Below, piece by piece: positions 1-8,797 of a stretch of 64,000 nucleotides of DNA. Position 1 is the first letter of the stretch. Each line of letters starts with the position of its first letter. The notes below the pieces were generated by a model. It saw nothing but the letters and a program-made list of their open reading frames with translations. It made no database searches and had not been told where the DNA came from. This stretch comes from Flavobacterium ginsenosidimutans (lineage in GTDB: Bacteria > Bacteroidota > Bacteroidia > Flavobacteriales > Flavobacteriaceae). Where the stretch lies: assembly GCF_003254625.1 (NCBI RefSeq), contig NZ_QJRJ01000078.1, positions 62,001 through 126,000 on the forward strand, given 5' to 3'. Made by a program: the position numbers and the translations under genes.

Positions 1-252
1 TTAGTTCAAAAAAGAGAGCTTGCCAACTCTTTAGGAAATATGTTTTATAAAAGATTCAATTCAAGAACAAAAAAGATAAATCGATCGACTTATTTAGTTA
101 TAAAAAAGGCCATTGCATTAAACCAAACCAAAGAAGAAAACAAAGCGCTTTTAAAGAGGCTGCATTTTGAAATGGAAAAAGCGTATAGAACTTTAGACAT
201 TTCGCTTTTTATAAAATACATTCCTCTAGAATTAAAATTGCGATTTGAATAA
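1..252 (+). CDS. C-terminal part of an unidentified protein (gene enters from the left edge)
   Basis: The frame is open from base 1 to a TAA at 250-252, so this is the 3' end of a longer gene; an internal ATG at 40 is not needed as a start. The visible 83 residues are very basic and rich in Lys/Arg, with helical stretches and no signal peptide or recognised motif. The gene converges on a flippase gene that ends only 22 nt away. Because the neighbouring genes look like surface polysaccharide biosynthesis, a glycosyltransferase tail is possible, but nothing in the sequence shows that. Confidence 0.5.
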   Translation, partial: LVQKRELANSLGNMFYKRFNSRTKKINRSTYLVIKKAIALNQTKEENKALLKRLHFEMEKAYRTLDISLFIKYIPLELKLRFE

Positions 253-274
253 GTATTTAAAAACTTCATTTTAA

Positions 275-1558
275 TTATTGTCGTCTAAAAACAACAGATC
301 TAAAGTAAAAAAGCAATAGAATAAAGTATACAAAATTATCCAGCGCATATCCCATCACCACTCCTTCAATTCCATAAATTTTAATAAAATACAAACTGAA
401 AAAGTACAAAACTGCAAGCGAAAATAATTCGGTTAAAATAAATGCTGAAGTCTTTTTTTTTGCAAAAAACTGATATCCTAAAATAAGCGCACAAACTTTA
501 AAAACATCTCCTAAAAGCTGCCAGAAAAACAAATTGGTTACGGGCACAAAATCTTTTGTAAAAAGCAGTCGGACAATAAAAAATCTCATAAAATAAAGGA
601 GAGTGAGCACCAAAATAAAGATTGGAAGAATGAATTTATAATACTGCAAAAAGATATTTTTTGTTTCCAAATCATTTTCTGCTTTAGCTAATTTTGGCAG
701 AAAATAAACACTTAAAATGGTACTTACAAACATTAGATAATAGAACGAAATTCTCGTCATTGATTCCCAGTATCCTGCTTGCTCAATTCCTAAACTATGA
801 ATAATATAATTTCGAATTGCAAGAAATACAAAAGGTCCAAAAACAGACGAAACAAACGCCATTAAAGAATAAGACGAAAGATTTTTTAAAATTTTAAAAT
901 CGAAGAAATCTAATTTTATAATTTGAAGAAACTGAATCTCTCGCTGAACCAAATAAAAAGTAACAAAAAACAAGAAAGCTGGCGCAATTACAATTGCTAG
1001 CAAAGCTCCAGAGGTTTTGAATTGTAGAATCAGAAAAATGGAAATTAGTAAACCAATAATATTTCCGATAATGTTGATCCAGATTACTTTTTGAAATTTG
1101 CCCAAACCATTGATTACAGCAATTAAAAAAATAGAAAGTCCGTAAGTTGGTAAGACCAATGCTAAGACTTTAAAAACAATTAAATATTCGGCATTATTTC
1201 CAAAGATTTTCTGGTTCCAATAAGAAGCAGTAAAAAATAAAATTCCGCTTAGCAGAAGCGCAACAACTAATAAACTGATAAAAACCGTAGAAACTATTTT
1301 TTGAAGTTCGGTTTTAGTTTTCTCATTTTCAGCCGTATATTTTACAATTCCGTTTTGAAAACCTAAAGTGGAAATATTTTCTAATGAAGTCAAGAAATTA
1401 CGAAGGTTTCCGACCAAAGCCATTCCGCTTGGACCAACGAAAATTGCTAATATTTTCGAAGTAATTAATCCAATTCCAATTTTTAAAGCAACACTAAAAC
1501 TGTTTAAAGATGTGATCTTAAACAAACTCGTTTGAATTATTTTTCTATAGAAATTCAA
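275..1558 (-). CDS. Polysaccharide flippase, Wzx/O-antigen translocase family
   Basis: A 427-residue, very hydrophobic protein with about twelve predicted membrane segments and no signal peptide. The N-terminal stretch (residues about 10-60) has the Lys-, Gly- and Pro-containing pattern typical of Wzx-type lipid-linked oligosaccharide flippases (KIGIGLITSKILA, then GPSGMALVGN). Such proteins move undecaprenyl-linked glycans across the inner membrane. It is the last gene of a four-gene minus-strand operon; its start abuts the stop of the aminotransferase gene with no gap, suggesting translational coupling. The exact glycan (O-antigen, capsule or other) cannot be told. Confidence 0.85.
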   Translation of the reverse strand: MNFYRKIIQTSLFKITSLNSFSVALKIGIGLITSKILAIFVGPSGMALVGNLRNFLTSLENISTLGFQNGIVKYTAENEKTKTELQKIVSTVFISLLVVALLLSGILFFTASYWNQKIFGNNAEYLIVFKVLALVLPTYGLSIFLIAVINGLGKFQKVIWINIIGNIIGLLISIFLILQFKTSGALLAIVIAPAFLFFVTFYLVQREIQFLQIIKLDFFDFKILKNLSSYSLMAFVSSVFGPFVFLAIRNYIIHSLGIEQAGYWESMTRISFYYLMFVSTILSVYFLPKLAKAENDLETKNIFLQYYKFILPIFILVLTLLYFMRFFIVRLLFTKDFVPVTNLFFWQLLGDVFKVCALILGYQFFAKKKTSAFILTELFSLAVLYFFSLYFIKIYGIEGVVMGYALDNFVYFILLLFYFRSVVFRRQ

Positions 1559-2713
1559 TTAGTATTGGTTTAAAATTTCGATAATAAAATCCACTTCAGA
1601 TTGTGTCAAAACTGGACTTATTGGCAAGCTTAAAACTTCTTTGTGAATTTTCTCTGTAATTGGAAATGACAAATTATTCCATTCTAAAAAAGCTTTTTGC
1701 TGATGTGGCGGAATCGGATAATGTATAACAGTTTGAATATTATTTTGAGCTAAATATTCCTGTAAATGTTCTCTGTTTTCTGTTCTAATGACAAACAAAT
1801 GAAAAACGTGATTATTAGAAAAATCCCAAAATGGCAATACAATTTTATCATTTTTGATTTCTGCTAAATATCGTTTTGCAATGGCTCTTCTTTTTTCATT
1901 ATCTGCATCTAAATTGGGCAATTTCAAATTTAAAAAACCAGCCTGCAATTCGTCTAATCTCGAATTTACACCAACGTATTCGTTGTGATATTTCTTTTCA
2001 GAACCATAATTTCGAAGTGAAAAAAGCACTTTTGCTAATTCAGAATCATTTGTTGTAATTGCTCCGCCATCGCCCAAACATCCTAGATTTTTGCCTGGAT
2101 AAAAACTGTAGGCAGAGGTACAAGAAAGCTCTTCGACTCCGCTCAGAGTGACAACTGAGTTTTGGAATTTGGAATTTATCCCGAGGCTTCGGGATTGGAA
2201 TTTAAATTCTTCTGTTCCGTGAGATTGTGCAGCATCTTCTACGACAATTAAATTGTGTTTTTCTGCGATCTCATTTATTTTCTGCATTTCGGCTAATTGT
2301 CCGTATAAATGAACCGCCAAAATGGCTTTTGTTTTTGATGTGATTTTTTCCTGAATTAAATCGGGATCGATATTGTAGGTTTCTAATTTTGGTTCGACCA
2401 AAACTGGAATTAAATCGGCTTCTAAAATAGCCAAAATACTCGCGATATATGTATTTGCAGGAACAATAACTTCATCTCCTTTTTGGAGTTTCCCAAGCTG
2501 AATATAACCTTTAAAAATAAGAGCTAAAGCATCAAAACCATTTCCAACTCCAATGCAGTATTTAGAGTGACAATATTCGGCGAAAGCCTTTTCAAATGTT
2601 CCCAATTCTTTTCCTAAAATATACCAGCCGTTTTCTAAAACTAATTTCAGTTTTTGCTGAAAAGCAGTTTCATACGGTTCATTTATTTTTTTAAGATCGA
2701 GAAAAGATATCAT
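1559..2713 (-). CDS. DegT/DnrJ/EryC1-family sugar aminotransferase with an in-frame repeat insertion
   Basis: A 384-residue PLP enzyme of the nucleotide-sugar aminotransferase family (FdtB/QdtB-like). The pocket motifs EDAAQSHG (159-166) and SFYPGKNLG (203-211, PLP lysine K208) are intact, as is the GDGGA loop. Such enzymes transaminate dTDP-keto-sugars for surface glycans. Between these motifs (residues about 169-199) the family normally has about 11-12 residues; here there are about 31, rich in Ser/Val/Thr. Their DNA matches a dispersed intergenic repeat seen elsewhere in the window. The gene is 13 nt after the transferase gene and abuts the flippase gene. Whether the enzyme remains active is unknown. 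Confidence 0.85.
   Translation of the reverse strand: MISFLDLKKINEPYETAFQQKLKLVLENGWYILGKELGTFEKAFAEYCHSKYCIGVGNGFDALALIFKGYIQLGKLQKGDEVIVPANTYIASILAILEADLIPVLVEPKLETYNIDPDLIQEKITSKTKAILAVHLYGQLAEMQKINEIAEKHNLIVVEDAAQSHGTEEFKFQSRSLGINSKFQNSVVTLSGVEELSCTSAYSFYPGKNLGCLGDGGAITTNDSELAKVLFSLRNYGSEKKYHNEYVGVNSRLDELQAGFLNLKLPNLDADNEKRRAIAKRYLAEIKNDKIVLPFWDFSNNHVFHLFVIRTENREHLQEYLAQNNIQTVIHYPIPPHQQKAFLEWNNLSFPITEKIHKEVLSLPISPVLTQSEVDFIIEILNQY
2115..2215 (-). repeat. Composite intergenic-type repeat embedded in frame in the aminotransferase gene
   Basis: On the plus strand this stretch reads, in order, a CTTCGACTCCGCTCAG module, two TTTGGAA heptamers, the palindrome CCCGAGGCTTCGGGA and another TTGGAATTT. 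The same modules lie between genes at 11153-11175, 17036-17128, 44468-44492 and 45056-45110. Here they carry no stop codon in the aminotransferase frame and encode residues about 169-199, the part of the protein that is longer than in relatives. The boundaries are approximate. Confidence 0.75.
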
Positions 2714-2726
2714 TTGTGTTCTGTTT

Positions 2727-3701
2727 TTAAATAAGAATATCTTCTAATTTAGTATAATTGGCAGTATCAATTTCGTAAAAATCATGCACAATAGTACCTG
2801 CGCCAAAACTTTCTTTCCAATAAGTTAATCCTTCATTCAGGTTTTTGCCTTGATTTTCATTTGAAATTCCGAAATCAAAAAAACGTTTTTTTGAAAATCG
2901 ATCATGAATTAAGTAATGAAAAAGATAATCCAAACTTCCTAAATCTTCTTTATTTGGATCTTTGGAAATATACTGGCAATGTGCAACGCTTTCTGTTTCA
3001 AAAATCGTTGTTCCACCAATAATTTCATCCTTTTGGTAAATATTAAACTGATGAATATTTTCAGGAAAAAGTGACTTCAATGTATTTATTTCATCGATTG
3101 AATGAACGGGCGTTGCATTATGTGTTTTTTCTAAATTCGGGATAAGAATTTTTTCCCAAAATAATTCAAACTGGTTATCTTCTTTAATAATCAATTCATT
3201 AGAAATTGCTTTTTTTAATCCTCTTTTTCTAATTTTAGAAATTATGTTATGCTGCTGCAAATCGATCACAGAAAGAGAATCTCTTCTAATCAGCTTTGCT
3301 TCTGCCAGAAACAAACTATACAAAATTTCTTCAGCTGGTTTTAAATGATAAATTGATGGAAGCGTTTTGAGGCATAATTTGTCGAAATTATTTTCATTCA
3401 AAAAAAACAATAAATCCCTAAAAATTTCAATGACCGATTTAAGTTTTGTTTGCTCTTTATAAACCAATCCGCCGTAAGTTAAACCTTGATGAGAATATAC
3501 AGAATTATCTTTTTTATTGGCTGGAAGTATAGCGCAAAGTTTTTCGTCTTCGAAAACTAAAAGCGAAAAATCTTCAAAACGATCTTTATGATATTCCATA
3601 AAATCACGATGAAATAAAAATGTAGCATTTTTAGCCTGAACGACAAAATCGTTCCAAACTGAATAATCGTTTTCAGAATATTTTTTAATGCTATATTTCA
3701 T
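2727..3701 (-). CDS. FemAB/GNAT-like acyl- or aminoacyltransferase
   Basis: A 324-residue soluble protein whose layout resembles the FemAB/CelD-like branch of the GNAT superfamily: an N-terminal half with the SVWNDFV...ATFLFHRDFM pattern and a C-terminal half containing GGTTIFETESVAHCQYIS and FFDFGISNENQGKNLNEG. Proteins of this type in polysaccharide loci are thought to acylate sugars or transfer amino acids, but the substrate is not evident. The start lies 2 nt past the stop of the TRIC-type gene and the stop is 13 nt before the aminotransferase start, so it belongs to the same operon. Confidence 0.65.
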   Translation of the reverse strand: MKYSIKKYSENDYSVWNDFVVQAKNATFLFHRDFMEYHKDRFEDFSLLVFEDEKLCAILPANKKDNSVYSHQGLTYGGLVYKEQTKLKSVIEIFRDLLFFLNENNFDKLCLKTLPSIYHLKPAEEILYSLFLAEAKLIRRDSLSVIDLQQHNIISKIRKRGLKKAISNELIIKEDNQFELFWEKILIPNLEKTHNATPVHSIDEINTLKSLFPENIHQFNIYQKDEIIGGTTIFETESVAHCQYISKDPNKEDLGSLDYLFHYLIHDRFSKKRFFDFGISNENQGKNLNEGLTYWKESFGAGTIVHDFYEIDTANYTKLEDILI

Positions 3702-3703
3702 GC

Positions 3704-4306
3704 TTATTTATGATCGAATGCTTTTAAATGCCATTTGTATTTAACTGCCATTAATCTTATCACAATGATTACAAGCGAAGTAACTAAATATAAAATATCG
3801 TCGTTTAAATTTAGTTTTCGCAATCCAAAAAATACGATTCCGCCGAAAATACAAATTGTTGCATAGATTTCTTCTCTAAAAACGTTCGGAATTTCATTGC
3901 ATAAAATATCACGAATAACGCCTCCAAAACAAGCTGTCATTGTTCCCAATGCAATACAAATTGCTGGATGAAGCCCTGTTACAATTCCTCTTTCAAGACC
4001 AATTAAAGTAAAAACGCCAAGACCAATTGTATCGAATAGAAACAAAGAAGTTCGAAGTTTATCGAAGCTTTTTCTAAAAAGAATCGCTAGAAAAAATCCT
4101 AAAATGATCACATAAACATATTGCATATCGCGCATCCAGCCTACTGGAGTTCTCCCTATTAAGACATCACGAAGCGTTCCTCCGCCAACTGCAGTTACAA
4201 ATGCAATGATAAAAACCCCAAACGGATCTAGTTTTTTATGCATTGCTGTTAAAGCGCCGGACATTGCAAATGCCATTGTCCCAATAATATCAAGTAAGTG
4301 AAACAT
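3704..4306 (-). CDS. Trimeric intracellular cation channel (TRIC/UPF0126) family membrane protein
   Basis: A 200-residue protein with about seven membrane segments and two repeats of the UPF0126 unit, each with a glycine-rich GG-x-x-RD motif: GGGTLRDVLIGRTPVGWM near residue 42 and GGVIRDILCNEIPNVFREE near residue 129. Prokaryotic TRIC homologues form trimeric cation channels in the inner membrane; the physiological ion is not known here. It is the first gene of the minus-strand operon running into the polysaccharide genes, with only 2 nt to the next start. A functional link to the glycan genes is not obvious. Confidence 0.88.
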   Translation of the reverse strand: MFHLLDIIGTMAFAMSGALTAMHKKLDPFGVFIIAFVTAVGGGTLRDVLIGRTPVGWMRDMQYVYVIILGFFLAILFRKSFDKLRTSLFLFDTIGLGVFTLIGLERGIVTGLHPAICIALGTMTACFGGVIRDILCNEIPNVFREEIYATICIFGGIVFFGLRKLNLNDDILYLVTSLVIIVIRLMAVKYKWHLKAFDHK

Positions 4307-4385
4307 TTTTTTATGAGTTACAAAGGGCCAAAGTTACAAAGTTGTAAGGAATAATCTTAACAAATCTAACTCATAAAAACGATCA

Positions 4386-5234
4386 TCATTTTTTTACATA
4401 AATCGGACTTCTTTTTAATAAATAAGTAACCGAATCCATCCAGCCGTCTTTTACTGCCAGAAACGGTTTACGGGTATGAGAATAGATCTTTGAACCATCT
4501 TTATACATGTCAAAATATATGGTATAGTAATAGTAAACTTGTGTACTGGATGTTGTAGTCGAAACATCATTGGTTTTCACTTTCTTGTTGTCGTTGCTTA
4601 CTTTTGCATTTCCGCTGTTATAAGTAGTTGCCGTTGTCCCAGAATTTATGGTATATGAAACTTTTACCGCTACAATATTATCTACGCCTAGTACTTTCTC
4701 TAAATCTTCGATTGGGGTTTCATCAATATTTTTATAATCTATTCCTGCGCTGTGCAGTAAGCTGTTTGTGGTTCTTAAATCTTGAACCGTCAACGGTAAA
4801 ATATTTGAAGATTTGTCTAGCAATTTATTATAAAGGTCATTTTGTGCAAATTTTGCCATTTCTTCAGAACTTTCCTGAGTGTCAGAATTTAAATAAGGAA
4901 CTGGAAGTACCGCTATGGTATTGGTCTTCATTTCAGATGCCGCAATTGCTGGCGAGCCAGATGAAGAAGGATTATTGGTCTGGCTAACATCAAAAATTTG
5001 AGATCTTCCGCTTGCAAAATCAATTTTGGCAATTTGCGAAACATCTAATGAAATCTGAATTGTTTCTCCAGGAAGTGAATATTCAACGGTTTTATCAGAC
5101 ATTTTTGAAATCGTACATTCAATAATCTGATAATCTCTTTTTATGATTTTATCTAGTTTTTTTCCGCCTTGAGCGAAACCAAAAAAAGTAGCAAGCAACA
5201 AAAATACAATAAAGAAAAGCTTTGAATTTTTCAT
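4386..5234 (-). CDS. Exported protein with a CsgG/TolB-like nucleotide-free fold (uncharacterised)
   Basis: A 282-residue protein with a signal peptide (Lys2-Lys5, hydrophobic core, cleavage after GFAQ near residue 22). Residues about 28-80 form a small strand-rich domain that reads like a membrane-deposition module seen in flavobacterial exported proteins. Residues about 105-200 (TIAVLPVPY, then DLYNKLLDKS and DLRTTNSLL, then VLGVDNIVAVKVSY) resemble the CsgG/DUF-type fold that senses or builds outer-membrane assemblies. A Ser/Thr/Asn-rich linker (about 200-235) separates a C-terminal strand region. Monocistronic by appearance. The fold assignment is inference; function unknown. Confidence 0.55.
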   Translation of the reverse strand: MKNSKLFFIVFLLLATFFGFAQGGKKLDKIIKRDYQIIECTISKMSDKTVEYSLPGETIQISLDVSQIAKIDFASGRSQIFDVSQTNNPSSSGSPAIAASEMKTNTIAVLPVPYLNSDTQESSEEMAKFAQNDLYNKLLDKSSNILPLTVQDLRTTNSLLHSAGIDYKNIDETPIEDLEKVLGVDNIVAVKVSYTINSGTTATTYNSGNAKVSNDNKKVKTNDVSTTTSSTQVYYYYTIYFDMYKDGSKIYSHTRKPFLAVKDGWMDSVTYLLKRSPIYVKK

Positions 5235-5333
5235 GTTTTATTTTTTAATTAAACCGTACTAACTAATAATCAGTTAAATATAAAAAATTATCAGCAAAAG
5301 CTGAAAAACATTTTCAAATCCTTAAAGAAAAGA

Positions 5334-6077
5334 TTACATGTGTTGTGTATAAAAATTGTAATCTTTTAAAATTACACGTATAAAGTCGCTATTGTTTCCT
5401 GATTGATTTTTAATACCTGTTACACTTTCAATTTTTGCCACTAATTTGTAAATGACTTCATGATCGTTTTTAGCCGCTGCTTTTTGATAGGTTTCTTTAA
5501 TAATACGCATATCATTATCTGAAAGCTTGATTACCAAAGGATAAGTCGGTACATACGCTTCGCCAATTTCTTCTAAAATAGTATGGCTGATATTAATTTT
5601 ATTCTTCAAAGTAATAACCGCAGTTCCCGCTGCCATATCGCCCAATCGCTGTGATTTCTGACTGGTAATTACGCTAATAAGACCAGGAAGTCCGCAAAGA
5701 GTAAAAAAGTCAATTACTCTAAAAAACCAACGAATCAAATAATCGCCAAAACCAGCTTGATAACCATCAATTTTAACGACTTTAATTTTTACTAATTTTT
5801 TACCAAGCGACTGTCCTTCAAAAACACTTTCTAAAACTAGCGAATACACTATAACTGGCGAATAGAGCACTAAAAAAATAGCGCCACGAGACCAATCGTC
5901 TAAATCAACCATGAATCGATCTAGCTGAAGCCAGTCAAAAATAATAATGGAAAGAGCTGTTATATAACAGATTATAATAAACAAATCAATAAAAAATGCT
6001 CCGAGTCTTTCGCCTACGGAAGCAGCAATAAAATTTATTTTGACATTTTGTGTCGTATTAATAGATAATTCTGACAT
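5334..6077 (-). CDS. RDD-family membrane protein
   Basis: A 247-residue protein with an RDD domain (residues about 15-160): the defining Arg-Asp pattern GERLGAFFIDLFIII, a central membrane pair, and the GQSLGKKLVKIKVV and QRLGDMAAGTAVI motifs. A cytoplasmic helical tail of about 80 residues follows. RDD proteins are poorly understood; some affect ion transport. It diverges from the SpoIIM-like gene with only 20 nt between the starts, so the two genes must share a compact promoter region. In Bacteroidota RDD, SpoIIM, DUF4129, DUF4350, MoxR and DUF58 genes are commonly found together. Confidence 0.88.
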   Translation of the reverse strand: MSELSINTTQNVKINFIAASVGERLGAFFIDLFIIICYITALSIIIFDWLQLDRFMVDLDDWSRGAIFLVLYSPVIVYSLVLESVFEGQSLGKKLVKIKVVKIDGYQAGFGDYLIRWFFRVIDFFTLCGLPGLISVITSQKSQRLGDMAAGTAVITLKNKINISHTILEEIGEAYVPTYPLVIKLSDNDMRIIKETYQKAAAKNDHEVIYKLVAKIESVTGIKNQSGNNSDFIRVILKDYNFYTQHM

Positions 6078-6097
6078 ATTTCATATTTTAGCCTGCA

Positions 6098-7075
6098 ATG
6101 AGAGAAATCGCCTTTATAAAACAAAACAGAGAAAAATGGCTCGAATTTGAGCTGGCAATTTTTGGTAAAGCTAAAAAAAATCCTGATGAATTAGCTAATT
6201 TGTACATTCAAATGATGAATGATTTGTCGTATGCCCAAACGTATTATCCTAAAAGCAAAACGGTTGTGTATTTAAATCATTTGGCTTCTCAGATTTATCA
6301 AAAGATTTATAAAACCAAACGTACGGATCAAAATCGAGTTGTAGATTTTTTTAAAATTGAAGTGCCATTGCTGGTTTACGAATACAGACGATATTTGGTT
6401 TATGCTTTTGCTTTGTTTTTTATTACCGTTGGAATTGGTGCTCTTTCTGCTCGTTACGATCGTGATTTCGTACGCCTGATTTTAGGAGACGATTACGTAA
6501 ACATGACTTTAGAAAACATCAAAAAAGGCAATCCGATGGCCGTATATGGTTCTGGCAGCAATTGGGGAAGTTTTATTGGCATTACGGTAAATAACCTTTT
6601 TGTGGGCGCAAAATGTTATTTCTATGGGATTTTTGCAGGAATCGGAACTTTTAATGTTTTCCTCCAAAACTGTATTATGCTTGGGTCTTTTCAATATTTT
6701 TTCTATGAGCAAGGTGTTTTCTGGAAAAGTGTTCGAGGAATTTGGATTCACGGTTCTATGGAAATTTTTGCTATCGTAATCGAAACAACTGCTGGATTTA
6801 TTTTGGGTGCTTCTATCCTATTTCCTAAAACTTTCTCCAGATTAAATTCGTTTAAAATTGGTTTCAAAAATAGTTTCAAAATATTTTTAAGCACTTTTCC
6901 TTTCACGATAAGTGCCGGATTTTTAGAAGGTTTCATTACAAGATATTCTATCGATATGCCAAATTGGTTAAGCAGTTTTATCATCTTGATTACACTTGCC
7001 ATTATTTCGTTTTATTACCTGATTTATCCTTTTATTGTACACAAAAAAATAACTTCAAAATCAATTAATTTATAA
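6098..7075 (+). CDS. SpoIIM-family (stage II sporulation M-like) integral membrane protein
   Basis: A 325-residue protein: a soluble N-terminal helical part (1-100, starting MREIAFIKQNREKWLEFE) followed by about six membrane segments with the family landmarks GNPMAVYGSGSNWGSF, NNLFVGAKCYFYGI and HGSMEIFAIVIETTAGFILG. SpoIIM proteins act in peptidoglycan remodelling during engulfment in sporulating Firmicutes; this organism does not sporulate and the role here is unknown. First gene of the plus-strand cluster; the next gene starts inside its stop codon (TAATG overlap at 7073-7077). Confidence 0.88.
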   Translation: MREIAFIKQNREKWLEFELAIFGKAKKNPDELANLYIQMMNDLSYAQTYYPKSKTVVYLNHLASQIYQKIYKTKRTDQNRVVDFFKIEVPLLVYEYRRYLVYAFALFFITVGIGALSARYDRDFVRLILGDDYVNMTLENIKKGNPMAVYGSGSNWGSFIGITVNNLFVGAKCYFYGIFAGIGTFNVFLQNCIMLGSFQYFFYEQGVFWKSVRGIWIHGSMEIFAIVIETTAGFILGASILFPKTFSRLNSFKIGFKNSFKIFLSTFPFTISAGFLEGFITRYSIDMPNWLSSFIILITLAIISFYYLIYPFIVHKKITSKSINL

Positions 7076-8031
7076 TGTTTGAGCTTTATAAAAAACGACA
7101 ATTAGGTGATAATTTAGGCGACACTTTTACTTTTTTCAAAGATTTTGGAAAAAACTTTTTTAAGATTTTCTTCATTGTAAATGGAGCTTTCTTAGTTCTC
7201 TTTGGAATTATGATTTATACTTTGATTGAAGTCAATTTCGAAGCGATTAAAAATTCAGGTTTTGGAAATCAACAATTAAAAAGTGATCTATTAGAGCATT
7301 TCAATAATAACGAAGCTCTTACAGTTCTTTTAATATTTATTTCTGTACTTCTATTCCTGATTTTATCCTTGTTTAATTATGCGTATCCTGTTTTATATTT
7401 GAAAATGTTAGGAACCGGCAAAAAGGATTTTGAATTAAATGATGTCCTTTCAAATTTTTTCAAGGTTCTATTTAAATTGATAAAATTTAGCTTCGGATTT
7501 TTATTTATAGTTTTCCCCGTTTTATTGATAGCATTAATTATCATGTTTCTTTTATGTTTCATTATTATTGGGATTCCGTTGCTTATAATTGCTTTGCCAA
7601 CGTGTTTTACGTTTTTAAATCTTTGGTTTTATAGTTATCTAACAGAGGAAAAGCGCTTTTTTGAATCGTTAAAACATGCCATTTATTTAGTCAAAAAAGA
7701 TTTTTGGAATACTATCGGGACAACATTTATTATGATGATTATCATGCAGTTTGTTCAAACCGCCATAACAATGTTTTTTTACTTTGTGGGTTTATTTATC
7801 TCGCTTGCCTATTTTATCGGAAATTCTGATTCGAATAGCACAAAAGCTTTAGAACCATCGCCTTTATTAATAGGTTTTATAACGATTATTGTAATTGTCC
7901 TTATTATCCTTGGCAACATTTTTAATAATGCAATTATAATTAATCAGGGAATGGTTTATTATAGTTTAGAATCAGAAAACAAGCTTGAATCTGAATCAAT
8001 TGATTTAATTGGAGATCATACTAATGAATAG
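7075..8031 (+). CDS. Uncharacterised multi-pass membrane protein of the MoxR cluster
   Basis: A 318-residue protein with about six strongly hydrophobic segments and an amphipathic N-terminus (MFELYKKRQLGDNLGDTFTFFKDFGKNFFKIFF is interrupted by charged residues). The layout resembles DUF975/DUF4013-type or GDPD-membrane-domain proteins, but no diagnostic motif was seen. It overlaps the stop of the SpoIIM-like gene by 1 nt and its own 3' end overlaps the DUF4129 gene by 8 nt, so expression is tightly coupled with both neighbours. Function unknown. Confidence 0.8.
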   Translation: MFELYKKRQLGDNLGDTFTFFKDFGKNFFKIFFIVNGAFLVLFGIMIYTLIEVNFEAIKNSGFGNQQLKSDLLEHFNNNEALTVLLIFISVLLFLILSLFNYAYPVLYLKMLGTGKKDFELNDVLSNFFKVLFKLIKFSFGFLFIVFPVLLIALIIMFLLCFIIIGIPLLIIALPTCFTFLNLWFYSYLTEEKRFFESLKHAIYLVKKDFWNTIGTTFIMMIIMQFVQTAITMFFYFVGLFISLAYFIGNSDSNSTKALEPSPLLIGFITIIVIVLIILGNIFNNAIIINQGMVYYSLESENKLESESIDLIGDHTNE

Positions 8032-8797
8032 GTTTTTTATTATTTTATATTTTCTTTTCTGCTTGGGCACTTTAAATGCTCAAGATACTCTTATTAAAGA
8101 AGATCCGCCAAAAATTGCCGCAATTAAATATACCGAGAAAGACATTAAAGTCGATTCTGGAACTGTTGAGGCTAGACATTTTGAGAAAAATTTCAAGAAA
8201 AAATATACTGACAAAGAATTTATCTACGAATATAAAGCTCCTGAAAAAAGCTTGCTCGATCATTTTATGCATTGGCTGGCAAGACAACTTGCTAGTTTAT
8301 TTAATTTCAGCAGCGTAAAAACATCTCTTAATTTTGTTGCTATTTTATTTAGAATAATTGCAATTCTTGTCGTTATCGTTCTGATTTACTTTATAGCCAG
8401 AGCATTAACCAAACAAGAAGGAAGATGGATTTTCGGAAAAAATGCCAATAAACGAACACTGTTTTATTCAGATGCAGAAAAAAATATTCATCTTTTAGAC
8501 TTCGAAAAACTTATCCAAGAAAGTATTGAAGCTGGCGAAAAAAGAATTGCTGTAAGATATTATTATTTATGGCTTTTAAAAGTAATGGCACAGCACCATT
8601 ATATTGAATGGGATATCGAAAAAACCAACTCTGATTATTTGTATGAACTGCAAAGTCCTGCTCATAAAGAAGAGTTTACCTATCTTTCTTATTTGTATAA
8701 TTATATTTGGTACGGCGAATTTGAGATTGATGATGCCATATTTAGAAAGACTGAAAACAGATTTAAAAAAGCATTAAAAACGTTTGGTAATGGATAA
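8024..8797 (+). CDS. DUF4129-domain exported membrane protein
   Basis: A 257-residue protein from the ATG at 8024 (MNRFFIILYFLFCLGTLNAQ), chosen over an upstream in-frame ATG at 8009 because it gives a clean signal peptide. A membrane segment lies near residues 100-125, and the C-terminal 110 residues match DUF4129: VRYYYLWLLKVMAQHHYIEW, KTNSDYLYEL and YNYIWYGEFEID. DUF4129 is the C-terminal domain of TgpA-type transglutaminase proteins in other phyla; here it is a separate gene. The start overlaps the preceding stop by 8 nt and the stop overlaps the DUF4350 start. Confidence 0.85.
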   Translation: MNRFFIILYFLFCLGTLNAQDTLIKEDPPKIAAIKYTEKDIKVDSGTVEARHFEKNFKKKYTDKEFIYEYKAPEKSLLDHFMHWLARQLASLFNFSSVKTSLNFVAILFRIIAILVVIVLIYFIARALTKQEGRWIFGKNANKRTLFYSDAEKNIHLLDFEKLIQESIEAGEKRIAVRYYYLWLLKVMAQHHYIEWDIEKTNSDYLYELQSPAHKEEFTYLSYLYNYIWYGEFEIDDAIFRKTENRFKKALKTFGNG

